NCBI RefSeq assembly: GCF_900700375.1
Contig: NC_041708.1
Span: 2,869,813-2,933,812 of the forward strand
Direction: 5' to 3'
DNA: 64,000 nt
From: Denticeps clupeoides
Lineage: Eukaryota > Chordata > Actinopteri > Clupeiformes > Denticipitidae
Below, piece by piece: positions 45,481 through 57,197 of this stretch (within the stretch, counting starts at the first letter, position 1; each line of letters opens with the position of its first letter). A program made the translations under genes and the position numbers. Below the pieces are notes generated by a model. That model had not been told where the DNA came from and did no database searches. It saw only the letters and a list, made by a program, of their open reading frames with translations.

Positions 45481-46153
45481 TCATTACACTCCTTCTTATT
45501 CTCCCACTGCCAGTACTCTGTTAAACTCTAGATCTAGGACGATGAAGCACAGACTCCGGGGTCTTTAAATCTGGTGTAGTACGTACCAGACTGCCTGATT
45601 TGAACGAACGCATGATGCACAGTACCTCGAATTTCACACAAATTTGAACACATTTTAATGTCACTTTTAGTTAACTGTGAGCGGAACCCTGCTACAACTA
45701 CCACTTCTGGATATATAAAAATGGTTCTAATGGTGTATTTATAACGATGCTCCATGCACTTTGGTTTCTGCACCAGCTTGTTTCACATATTTGTTGTGTT
45801 ATGTATACCGACAAACACACTTCTTGCCACTTTTACTGACATTAGCAATGTTCTGTGTTCTTTTTGATTTGTGCAATACCCATATAATGCACCTCATTTG
45901 CAATCCTGCTTATGAATAACCGTTAATGCTATTACCGAGATTCCTGAGTAATCCACGGTCGGGGACTTTCTCCCCTCCTGTCTTCTGTGTGGGCCTCCGC
46001 CATGTAATTACCCTAATGACACTCCAGTCCCCGCTCGACCAAGGCTAACATACCATTTCCCTTTCTCTCCTCCCGCTGATGGGTATTCATTGGTCCTTCT
46101 GACTGTTTTCTTCCTGCTTTTTTATCTCTTTTCCTTTTAAGCCTCTCTCACTA

Positions 46154-46177
46154 ACACACACACACACACACACACAC
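46154..46177. repeat. CA microsatellite
   Basis: About twelve CA units. Confidence 0.92.
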
Positions 46178-46258
46178 TCTAGTCAATTAAAGCAACTCAA
46201 ATAGCCTGGACGTCTTGAAAGGGAACTGAATTCTCTGCCGCTGTCTCCTCAAGCTCAC

Positions 46259-46410
46259 CTCCCACCCACGCAGTCAAAAAATCTGCTGAGGGGATCTTCC
46301 ATCGTTTTATAACCGGCGCATTCATCCTCCTCCTCCTCCTCATCCTCACCCACCAACCCCCCCTCTGCCCCCTCCACGTCAGGGCAGCGGTCATGCGGTT
46401 CTTGTGTTCG
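46259..46410 (-). other. Exon-like block, unassigned
   Basis: On the minus strand a 152-nt open block is preceded by TTCTCGCAG and followed by GTGAGC. One frame gives an acidic peptide with GEDEEEEEDECAGYKTMEDP and ending RFFDCVGG. I do not recognise the family, and no partner exon was found. It may be chance or part of an unknown transcript upstream of doc2a. Confidence 0.2.
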
Positions 46411-47648
46411 CTGCGAGAAGAGAGGGCATCTTCTCATTATGCTCCGTTGTGTACTTTGGCGTGAAGCGGGAAAATAATTATCCCGGTCCACGGCCTCTTC
46501 AGCAGGGCCCTGCGAACGCCCGACTGAGACTAATGGGGGCGACACGAGTGTCTGAGAGACACGGACCACCTGGAACGATGGCAGTAAACAAACCCACCCT
46601 GACAGACGGCCCAGGGTCTTGCGTCGCGCAAAAGCAACACGGCCCAAAATGGGACTCAATAAAACCCCCCTCCTCGGGACCACAAATCTCAATCAGACCC
46701 ATGGCTCAGACACGTCGATCCGTTACTCGGAGCAGATTACATCAGCAACCGGTCTGCGTTCTTCACCTCAGGAACCCGACATGGGAGCGCCGAATTCATT
46801 TTTATTTTCCGCCAGGATTCTACAGCGTCGGGTGAAATTTAATGCATCCATCTCTGCTGTTAGGCTCTGAAAGAAGCATATACTGGTCCAAACGGAAACC
46901 CTTCAGCCCCAACCAAACACTGACTATATCAATTTTATTGGAGGGGAGGAACCAACTACCCGCCCCACCCTTTGATGCTGTGTAATTATTTCTGGCTCCC
47001 AGAAAATGACGATAAAATAAACTGTAAGATGGGAAGTCGCAGGTCCCCTAAGTTCTCCACAGCTTTGTCAAACGGCCTTCCCCCGAGCAAGAGGTGTGAA
47101 AGGTTAGCCATTTGTTTGGGGTCCCCTGCTTTGCCCCCAAACAGGTGATGCCAAGGGAGTGACAGGGCGGAAACAGCAACTTCTGGTTGGTCTGTGGCAA
47201 CTTCCTGGCAGTCAAATGTATAAAATAATTCTTTTATTTTGGGTTTTTCTGTAACATTGGTACCTTTGTTACATACAATTATTACATGTAACTGCAATAG
47301 CAATTTACTGGGGTTAATAAATTAGATACCGTTCATTCTTTTAACCTCTATAGTGCCACGCCTCTTTCTGCCAGGTAACATCAGATTGGAGTGGTTTTAA
47401 TACAGTACTTTGGGTTTCGCACTCCTTTTACAAAACAAAGTTCAAAAAGGGGAGGAGCACACAGCCTACTTCCCCACTCTGTCAATACGTCACACACCCA
47501 GGTGAAGTACAACCAGTATTTATCTGCCCTAACAACTTCACATACAAATATTCAGTACGTATTATATATAAAGGGAACACTTGTAACACAATGTAAGTCA
47601 AAGTCAATCACACTTCTGTGAAATAAAACTAAGCAACACTAATTAACA

Positions 47649-47840
47649 GGGTGGTAGTAGCCTAGTGGGTAACACACTCGCCTATGAACCAGAAGACCCG
47701 GGTTCGAATCCCACTTACTACTATTGTGTCCCTGAGCAAGACACCTAACCCTTGCTCCAGGGGGGCTGTCCCTGTAAATACTGATTGTAAGTCGCTCTGG
47801 ATAAGGGCGTCTGATAAATGCTGTAAATGTAAATGTAAAA
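47649..47840 (+). mobile_element. SINE family B
   Basis: Full-length copy with head GGTGGTAGTAGCCTAGTGGG and tail ending CTGTAAATGTAAATGTAAA. Confidence 0.92.
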
Positions 47841-47939
47841 CAGAGCACATTGAGTCTTTAATTAATCATTTACACATGCTGTTGTGCAAATGGAATAAAC
47901 AACAGGTGGAAATTATAGGCAATTAGTAATAAAGGCGTG

Positions 47940-48790
47940 GTCCTGGTCCACTTCTCAGTTCCTGTGCTTTCTGGCTGAAGTTTTGGTCACTTTTGAATGC
48001 TGGTGGTGCTGGGTCTACAACCCAGGATGGCACATCGGCCAGGACGGCACATCAATGCGAGCTGTCCAAGAAGGTTTGCTGTGTCTGTCAGTGTAGTGTC
48101 CAGAGCATGGAGGCGCTACCAGGAAACAGGCCAGTACAACACCAGACGTGGAGGAGGCCAACCTGGCAGCAGGACCTCCGCCTTTGTGCAAGAAGGAACA
48201 GGAGGAGCACTGCCAGAGGCCTGCAAATCGACCTCCAGCATGCAACAAATGTGCATGTGTTGCTCAAATGGTTAGAAAGATCAGACTCCACGAGGGTCAC
48301 GTGAGGGCATGACGTCCACAGTTGGGTGTTGTGCTTTTGCCATTTGCCAAAGGACACCAAATCTGTGCTCTTCGCAGATGAAAGCAGGATCACACTGAGC
48401 ATGTGTAACAGAGGTGACAGAGTCTGGAGACGCCGTGGAGAACATTCTGCTGTCTGTAACGTTCTATATGGACGAGCCCGTCCTTTCCCCAGACCTGAAT
48501 ACAATCGAGCACATCTGGGACATCATGTCTCGCTCCATCCACCAACGCCTCGTTGCACCACAGACTGTCCAGGAGTAAAGCGGATGCTTTAGTCCAGGTC
48601 TGGGAGGAGATCCCTCAGGATGCCATCCGCCACCTCATCAGGAGCAGGCCCAGGCGTTGTAGGTAAGGTGATACAGGCACACAATACTGAGCCTCATTTT
48701 GACTTGTGTTAAGGACATTACATCAAAGCTGGGTTCACCTGCAGTGTGTTTTTTCACTTTAATTTTGAGTGTGGCTCCAAATCCAGACCT
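47940..48790 (+). mobile_element. Tc1-like transposase remnant (second family)
   Basis: Pieces in several frames recall a Tc1/Tc3-type transposase: an N-terminal helix-turn-helix region ([20 protein letters not shown] then [10 protein letters not shown]), a central VLFADESRITLSMCNRGDRV and WRRRGE, and a C-terminal region like IEHIWDIMSRSIHQRL followed by IPQDAIRHLIRSRPRRC. Reading is frameshifted and the central DN motif block is deleted, so it is inactive. TIRs were not identified. Confidence 0.7.
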
Positions 48791-49788
48791 CCGTGGGTTT
48801 ATAATTTGGATTTCCATTGATTATTTTAGTGTAATATTTTTGTCAGCACATTCAACTATGTAAAGAACACAGTATTTATTAAGAATATTTCCCTTAGTTT
48901 TCCTTGCTTGTAATGTTATTTTCACATTTTGACCAGTTTGTTCTGGAATCAAATCTGTCCAATAGTATCTGTATATTTAGCACAGGCACCTACACACGAA
49001 TCAGTCACAAGAGCAGTTGAAGACATTGTTCCTCTGCACATTGAGAATTAGAATAGGTGGGCAAAGAATAATGTGTGTGAAATTGAGTTATAATTGTCCA
49101 GAAAACCAATTAATTGAGGGGGTGTGGTGCAGACGGCATGAATAATGATTAACAGAATTAGAGATAGTGAACAGAGAAGCATGTGTAGGGTTAGGTTGCA
49201 CATTTAAAAACAACAGCAGAACCAAAGTGCTTTAGTTGGTCTTCAATTCAAATAAATGAGAGATAAAGTATTGAACAATGATAACACAATAATCTGAATC
49301 ATACAAGAAATTTGGTTCCGGCAGTTGGTGTCTTTCAAGCACCACTATACAAAAAATACAGTAATGAAAGGAATTCATTTTTACTTTTATTACATTGTTA
49401 TAACAAGAAAACACACTTTACATAGCATTCCACGCGATGTGGAATTGCACGTTTCCTGGATTTTTTTTCCTGGGTGGAGAGCAGGGCAGCATCACTGATT
49501 CTTTCCACAGACCTTACAGACTGTTCCTGCCCTGTGTGGTGGCTGCTCTGCACTGACCACATACAGACTTAGAACAGTAAAGGGAAGAGTTAAGCAATAA
49601 GATTATGAGACGGTGAGACTATGTGTGTGCATGAGGCTCCATAGGGTGCCGTCTGCTTCTGACCAGATGATTAGTGGAAATTGAGCACTACGTACCACTT
49701 AACTTCCTCGAGAGGAGCTCTCCAGACTCGCTCGTCTGCGGACCACAGTGGCTATTCGTGGAGGCAGTGGCACTGTGTCATACACAAA

Positions 49789-49808
49789 CACACACACACA
49801 CACACACA
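49789..49808. repeat. CA microsatellite
   Basis: About ten CA units. Confidence 0.9.
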
Positions 49809-50422
49809 TTTATATACACAAAACTCCATCAAAACAACACAAACTGCGCCCATTCCCCATATGGTGCGCGCGGGTAATATCTCAGGCCAGTTGCTAGGCA
49901 ACAGCGCAACTCCTGCACTCACTTGTATTATGACTGCTGAGGGCTGCTGAGGGTCCGTGTGATTTCACTGGGGGGTTGGCGGTAGCACAACATGACAATA
50001 TTACTGGAGAAGCACGAGGATCATGAATGGGAAGCATAAACAGCAATAAAAACATGTTCAAGGATTCTGTTGAAAGTTTAAAGGGGCCATTGGTGTTATA
50101 TTGTAAAATACATGAAATAACCTTTAATATACAGTTAATAACCTATAGTACCAAGTCATGCTGGGCAAGTCAGGGGATGCTCAGAGCCAGCTCATGCCAT
50201 CCTCCTCCACCTCCTGAGCCCAGTAGAACATCTCTGCGGCTGATGGCCGATGCGGGGAAGGTGTGTTTGCTGTTTCCTGGCACAGGGTGATGACGTGAAT
50301 CCGGGGCCATGCAGAGTTCACCTGCTCTGGCTTTGGCGCCTGTTGCGTTTGGGCCACCTCTCCTCCGACGTTGATCAGTTCTGACAGCCATGTGAAGGAG
50401 AAAATGACAAGGAATACATCTC

Positions 50423-50426
<4 letters not shown>

Positions 50427-50454
<28 letters not shown>
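50427..50454. repeat. CA microsatellite
   Basis: About fourteen CA units. Confidence 0.92.
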
Positions 50455-51225
50455 CACTACTGAAACTGTAACACTGACTTACAGTGATTTCATAACATTC
50501 CTATGGGCTAATGGACTCATAATGAAGACTCATAATGAACTGTTACACAACAGCTGCCCTGCAAGCTGATTTACGGAAGATGACAGATAAGCGAGCACTT
50601 TTGGCAGTCCGTAAAAAAAAATCAACAATCTGTACGTGGCAATAAAAATAAAATATGATGTGTCATATACAGTGCCAGAGTCTCGATATTAAACACACAT
50701 TTTTACATTTTACATGTATTTTGCATGTATAGTTCATTTATTTGAGGGCTTCATTTTGGACAATCAAATCATATGCAGCCTTTAATGTCCTGATTCTTTA
50801 ACTGCTAGAAAATAAGCGAAAATAATGCGGAAAACTGCGCCCCCTTATGGTCGCCCACGTAAATAATGCGAATAGAATATTCACGGTAATAAAGTAAAAT
50901 AAAGTTATGAAGAATTCATTCTTTTAAAAAAAATTATATTAATACACGAAAGGTAGATGTAAAATGTTGTTTGGAGAAATGTGAAGGAATTCAAGGTTAT
51001 AAATATGTTAAGGAGCACGGTTAAAAACCAGGTAGTCGGCGGGTGGAGGGTCAGGGAAGGGACGAATCGGGACTTTGGTGCAACATAAACGAATTTCGAA
51101 TTGAGATTCGAAACAGAACAGAAGCCGGGGCGGAGGGGCAGGAAGTGACGAAATAGACAGCGGGGGGGGGGTGCAAGCGGAGCTGCTCGGGACTTTACTC
51201 GACGTGCAGGCCGCCACAACGCATT

Positions 51226-54200
51226 ATGAACTGGTGAGTTTACCCAGTTTCCTACCCGAAATGCACAGCGCTACAAGAGGTCGATGCACAGACAATGCAT
51301 GAATGGACATCTCATGTAAATATATACATTTTGTTTGAGAAAAGTTAGTTTTTTTGGTTGTCGAAGACTAAAGTGCACAAGCAAGAAAAAAAGAAATGGA
51401 TAAGAAAGACGTTTTGTTTTCCAATCCAGCCCCGCGACTCTCCGGCATTTCAAGGCCGGCATGATGCTCAGCGGCGTCGGGGACGCGCTGGGTTACCGCA
51501 ACCAGGTGTGGGAGTACAACCAATCAGGAGTCGCCATCCACCAGGTGCGTTCAACCAATCAGGAGCCGGCATCCGTCCAGGGAGGGAGTGGCTACAAACG
51601 CACGTTTAATTAGCACATAAATGCACTGAACATATCTATACAAAGTACAAAATGATCAAAATTCTACATTCGATATTACAGAGTACTACACCGGTAGTAC
51701 ACATATTTTATATTTATAAACATTTGTAATATTTGGTTATGTTTGCAATATTTGCAATATTGAGGTCAATAGCAGTCACAAAAGCATTTCACTGCATACC
51801 ATGTATGACTGTGTATGTGACAAGTAAAATTTGAATTTGATTGGAATTTAATATACATTTTGCACACATTTACTAACATTATTATTATTATTAACTATGT
51901 ATGAAACGAATATTGCACTTGGCTATAACTGTAACCCAGAGAATTTTTGCTCCTTGCTGCAATTATAAGACAGAGAGCAAATTTGCACATGCAGAGAACA
52001 GGCAATCGTGAGCAAGAAGGGGAGCAGGAATTAATAAATCCATTACCTGTCCTCACTTGTCTATGCAATTTGTTTCTGTGCTTCCTGTTCGTTGACGTCC
52101 CTGCACTCTTTGTAAGTCACTTTAGATTCGAGAGTCTGTTTTATTAAATTCAAAACCCAAGCACTGCAAAGCATGTTAATTGCAATGTTGGTTTTGAGAG
52201 TTACTCGTTGTGTGATATGGATGCATTAGTTGTGCCACTGGAGCGGGCAAGCCGTCAAAAATATTATTCTGGAGGAGATATTGGGGGAAGAAAGATGTTC
52301 TCTGCTGTTTAAATTAATTTTACACACACAAAAAAAAACAGTCCTCTGTTTTCGGTAGTCTGTGCCAGTCAGTACACAGGCCCTCAGGGGACAGTTTTCC
52401 ACTCTGAGCACTTCAGTGTTTTCATCTGCCTGATCACACGCCATGAAGGCCAGCGGCCAGACATCTGTGTGAAGGTTCCCATCAGCCTGCAGCGAACGTA
52501 GAATTCACAAAAAACATGGTCACCGTGGACCAACGGACCCTTTAATCATTACCCAGGTGTATTTTGTTGCCACGATTATATATCTAGGACAAGGTGACTC
52601 TAACAAAATCTTACATAGGAACTGCTGGAGCTTGGCGGTTTGAAGAACATTAACGCAAAGCTCCCCGATTGGCCAGTGAGTGATGACACGGTCCTTCACC
52701 TGGCAACGGCAGAGGCATTGGCGACAGGTGAGTGATCGCCACAGAAACACAATCTATGATTTTTTTAATTTTTATTTAGGGACGAGCTTCCCTATACTGA
52801 AAAGCGGGAACAATGTCTGGTACAAACCAGTCGACAACCATTGTTCATTTTTCATTTCAGAGCACTGATTAAAACCATTGTTCATTTTTCCCTGTTGAGC
52901 ACTGATTAAAATAATTTGGACCTTAAGACTTGCTGAAAAAGACTGTAAGAAATTTGTTTGGAAAATGCAGATAACTACAAATTCCATCACATAAGTGTCC
53001 ACAAAGCCTTCAATGTTGTGGCCAATCAGATATACAGTTTGGTAACTACAGCCAATTGAATTAATTGGAAATCGAATTAAAAAAAAAAAAAAAAACTTTT
53101 CCAAGAATCACAAAAATCCGATCTTAATACCCTTTTGGGAAGGAAAGTCTGGATATTTTTCACTATAATCACCTTGCCTTAGTGTTTATACAGTGGCAGT
53201 GGTGGCCTAGCGGTTAAGGACGTGGTCCCTTAATCAGAAGGCTGCCGGTTCGAATCCCCACCTGCCAAGGTGCCACTGAGCCTGTCATGGCAGCCCACTG
53301 CTCACCAAGGGTGATGGTTAAACGCAGAGGACCCATTTTGTTGTGTCACCATGTGCTGTGCTTCAGTGTTTCACAATGACCCTCACTTCACTTATACCCA
53401 GTATCCATCCCTTCTAAGAAGCTTCAGTTAAAGATGCATAATGAGGCAATGATGTTCATTTTGTGTTCACTTGGGTCCGTGTTCCCCGTGCCCATGTACC
53501 CTCCTCAGTTTCGACATCGCTAACTTTTTTGTCTGCCTCCCTCATGAGTATCAGCTGTTCTGCATCTGTTTGTGTGATGTACTGAACTCATCCCCTTAAC
53601 TGCAGTATTGCTACACACTCAGGAAAGGAAGGGGAGGAGCTTCTTCACGAAGTGGCATCCAACTACGTGGAGGCCATGAAGGACATGGAGGGCCGGAAGC
53701 CTGGACCTTCAAGCATCCTGGGTAATAAAATGGATTAGTAATAGTGGAAAATTATTATTATTTTTATAGGCATAGGACTGTATTGTTGTTGAATGAATTT
53801 TATCTCCTAGGTGTGTCCCAGCTGAGGCCCGGCACAGAGGGTGGGTACAGGGTGCCATATAACCCAGAAGGCACAGGCTGTGGGGCAGCAATGAGGTCCA
53901 TGTGTATTGGGCTGAGGTGAGGACCCTGGAGTCCTATGATTGAGGTGGAGTCTCAGTTCAGTCCCTCACATGATCCTCTATTCCAATTGTAGGTACCCTC
54001 ATCCAGAGCAGCTGCCCTGGTTGGTTGCTGTAGCCGTGGAGACGGGACGGATGACCCACCCCCACCCAACCGGGTTCCTTGGTGCAGTAGCGTCAGCCCT
54101 GTTCTCCTCCTACGCAGTTCAGCGCAGACCGCTCTTGACCTGGGGGCTGGGCCTCATAAAGGAGGCTTGTCCAGTGGCCAGGAAGTTCGTCCAATCTCAG

Positions 54201-54926
54201 GGCTTTGCTGTGGAGGAGACCGAAAGAGACTGGGGCTACTTCACAGAGAAGTGGGAATGGTGAGGAACATCTGAAGGGGTTGGCCTAGCGGGTACGGAAA
54301 CTGCCCCGTAATCAGAAGGTTGCTGGTTCGAGCAACGAACCGCCATGGTGCCACCGAGCAAAGCACCGTCCCCACACACTGCTCCCCGGGCGCCTGTCAT
54401 GGCTAACCACTGCTAACCAAGGGTGATGGATAAATACAGAGGACACATTTTGTTGACACATTTCTCCTCCCTTCTTCCTGTCCAGGTTCCTGCAGCTGAG
54501 GGGTCTGTCAACAGGCTCAGGACCAGTGGTCTGGCCTGAAAAGTATGGGCCAGCAGAGCGAGATGAAGCCTACAAGACATTCAGCCTGTCAGGGTGGGCG
54601 GGGCGCAGTGGTCACGACGCCCCGATGATTGCGCTGGATGCTCTCCTGGGGTCGGGGGCAGACTGGGAGGAGCTTATGAGCAGGGCAGGATTCCATGGAG
54701 GTGAGGAGAAAGCATTGTCCTCTCCTTCATTCCCTTCACAGCACCTCTAACACGGTGCATCTCTGCAGGTGACAGTGACAGCACCGCTGTCATCGCCTGT
54801 TGCTGCTGGGGGCTTCTGTACGGAACAGAGGGGGTCCCGGAGTGTAACTATAGCAACCTGGAGTACAGGGGGAGGCTGGAGAGCAGCGCTGAGAAGCTTT
54901 ATGCCCTTTCTCACAAGGAGAAATGA
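51226..54926 (+). CDS. adprh: ADP-ribosylarginine hydrolase (ARH1)
   Basis: Hydrolyses the bond between ADP-ribose and arginine on proteins, reversing arginine mono-ADP-ribosylation in the cytosol. Exons: 51226-51233, 51430-51544, 52619-52727, 53623-53721, 53811-53916, 53993-54259, 54486-54700 and 54769-54926. Phases agree; 1077 nt gives 358 residues (human 357). Metal-binding motifs are present: [15 protein letters not shown] near residue 62 and [14 protein letters not shown], then [20 protein letters not shown] near the C-terminus (DxDST). [14 protein letters not shown] and ESGRMTHHHPTG-type (here [12 protein letters not shown]) blocks also match. The eight-base first exon encodes only MN plus two bases. 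Introns 3 and 6 hold family A SINEs. This resembles ARH1 rather than ARH3 (adprs). Confidence 0.95.
53191..53391 (+). mobile_element. SINE family A in adprh intron 3
   Basis: GGCAGTGGTGGCCTAGCGGT, GGTTCGAATCCCCACCTGCC and distal end CCCTCACTTCACTT. Sense orientation. Confidence 0.88.
54277..54455 (+). mobile_element. SINE family A in adprh intron 6
   Basis: GGTTGGCCTAGCGGGTACGG to GGACACATTTTGTTGACACA; the tail is lost. It lies about 17 bases after the exon 6 donor and 30 bases before the exon 7 acceptor, so it makes up most of the intron. Confidence 0.85.
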
Positions 54927-55298
54927 ACTTTATGGTTTGTTTGACTTTATGTCCCACTTCTGAGACCCAAACGTACCTCCTGTTGCTGGTATAAAAATGC
55001 CTTTTAATGCCTGTAAAGCTCATTTATATGCTTTATGTATCATTTTACTGACTCCATATGGCCTCTGCAGAAGCAGATTCAGATCTCCTGCCTGTAACAC
55101 GAGTTCCAGACAAGCAGGATTACATGCCTTTAGAAAGGACAGAGTGAAACATGATCCTTGTTCCTCTTCACCAGGCCAGGCCATTCTAGCCATAGCAGGC
55201 GATCCGACAAACACAGTTTTAATGTTTTAAGATTTTCATATGAGAATAATTTTCTCCTTAAATCTGGAATAAGTATTGGTTTTCAGTAATGCAGTATT

Positions 55299-55304
55299 AA
55301 TAAA
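55299..55304 (+). promoter_or_regulatory. Poly(A) signal, probably adprh
   Basis: AATAAA about 370 bases after the adprh stop codon, the first clear signal downstream. Confidence 0.5.
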
Positions 55305-55339
55305 CTTAAAATTGTGCCAGATGTTTGTATTATGTTTTT

Positions 55340-55965
55340 ATTATTGTTTCTAATGACCAGTTTCATGGAATGAGGTACATTGAAAATAATGGGACAATGA
55401 TGGGATGGTTAATCTTTCACAATGATTACATTTAACACCTTACTTTTCTTTGAATCAGGGGTTCATGTATCATTTGTGATAGAAATAACACCTATTAAAA
55501 ATCTACAGATATTAGTGAAACTATATATACACCACCAGTTAAACTTTTAATCTGTGGTAAAATTTTGAAAAATCCAACCCAGCTAAACATTTGTTTAATG
55601 AATGTTTTTTCAGAGCCACCTCTTTTCACCTTCATGGTGGCTTTGTTCACTATTGTCATCATCAAAAGCCGCTTGATGAGATGCTCATTAACATGAGTGA
55701 ATGATAAGAAAGCGTTCCACATAATAAACCTTCAGGACTGTTGGAAACCGTTGTCCAACTTAATGTGGTGGAGAGAAGCCAAGAGTGTGAAATGCTGCCA
55801 TCATCTGTTTAATGGAATGAAGCACATTGAAAATAGTGGGATGGTTGTCTGCTAATAGAATTGAACAATGATGACATAAAATACCATACTTTGCTTCGCT
55901 TTGTTGAATCAGGTGTTGATGCATCATTTACAATAGAAATAACACTTATTTAAAAAAATATCGAT
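55340..55965. repeat. Diverged tandem repeat downstream of adprh
   Basis: Two related blocks, about 55345-55500 and 55795-55955. They share TGGAATGA then CATTGAAAATA then GGGATGG, then TGAATCAGG then ATGCATCATTT-type and AGAAATAACACCTATT. Identity is moderate. No coding. It could be an old local duplication or two copies of an uncatalogued repeat. Confidence 0.6.
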
Positions 55966-55969
55966 TCAT

Positions 55970-57197
55970 GCATTTTATGTATATGTATAATAATTAAGGC
56001 CGAATTATGTGTTTCCTTAGCAGTGAAGAGGTATGCAACGCAAACCAATTTTGCATTAGTCATGCACATGAAGCTGCCTGAAGGGGCTCGGCCAATCCTG
56101 AGTGACATACCCTTCTGTTGCCTGGCGACAGATGTAAACAGACCGGGCTCCTCCTGGTGCGGTGGTTTGGATGAAAGGAATCTGAACAAGGCTGGCAGCT
56201 GAACGGTCATCGATCTTCAGTGTGCACATCCCGGTTTTAATTTACGAGCTTTTGAGACCGGGGCTGATAAATAATTCCTAACAAATGATCCGGGAGGAGC
56301 CCTGACAAGACATTCCTCACCAGACTGGACCAGACTCAGGAACAACAGGTAAAGAAATCCTCCTCTTCCTCAACTTTCACAGCTTTAGCCGCTATGGCCC
56401 CATGACTTTACAGAGACACAGACAATTAATAAACACGATTTTCACAATTTACTTGCTATTTCCTCATTTTCACCATTCAAATTATTATTTAGATTTTTAT
56501 TCTATTTGTATTACTTTCATAGCCTTAATAAACAGCATGCAATTCAATAAAAGAACAGGGGAAGAAAAAGAAAAATCTGGCATGTAAAATTAAAACATTT
56601 CAAAGATTCTGAATTATTACTATTCTATATTTAAGTAAATGAATGTGCTTGGCCTTGTTAACGCCATTGTACAGAAGATTTTAGCAACAATATATCACAT
56701 TGGTCATATAGCATCTATCTAGAAAATCTAGCACCACGGTCATTAAAAGGTCAAATCACATTAAAACAATACAAAGATACAGTAAGGGACTATTAAGTAA
56801 AAAAATAATAGAAAAATAATGCATAACAGACAATGTTTATTAATGTTTATTAATGTGAAAAATAAGACCAGAGGAATAATAAAAGACAACGGTGGGGACC
56901 AAAGGTCATGTGAGGCCAGCGAGCAGCCGGCTGTAGCCCAGCTCAGCTCACTGTTGTGACAGACAGGTTGCTATGCATCATGTGTGACCTATCCAGTGTG
57001 GCACCGGGCGCCACTGTAGTGGGTAAAGTGGTGCTGGAGGGCATCAATAGTTTGAATATGGAAACAAAGATGGCCTCTTAAATCCACGTTAAGCCTCCAC
57101 TTCAGCACACTTATCAATTATGCATGTTTAGGAAACAACGAGCCATCTGAGACTCTCAGCTGACTGAACATTGACCGCTTTTGTTTCCTGAAGAACT
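55970..57197. other. Intergenic, adprh to lrrc18
   Basis: AT-rich, no gene seen. It probably includes the lrrc18 promoter and 5' UTR in the last few hundred bases. No TATA box was picked out. Confidence 0.45.

Larger units (their letters stand above)
45490..47640. other. Intergenic upstream of doc2a
   Basis: No gene assigned. It contains a CA microsatellite (46154-46177) and one exon-like minus-strand block (46259-46410, listed separately). Other open frames at 46400-46870 have no recognisable domain. Confidence 0.4.
48791..51225. other. Intergenic, to adprh
   Basis: AT-rich with no assigned gene. CA microsatellites lie at 49789-49808 and 50427-50454. A minus-strand frame at 50181-50450 is open (ending EMFYWAQEVEEDGMSWL) but unrecognised. 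The last 200 bases are GC-richer, with GGAAGTGACG (ETS-like), and probably hold the adprh promoter. Confidence 0.4.

Noticed and set aside
44909-45484. 191-residue Ser/Leu-rich minus frame
   Set aside because: It is driven by a GA microsatellite and purine-rich DNA, and overlaps the probable doc2a non-coding exon.
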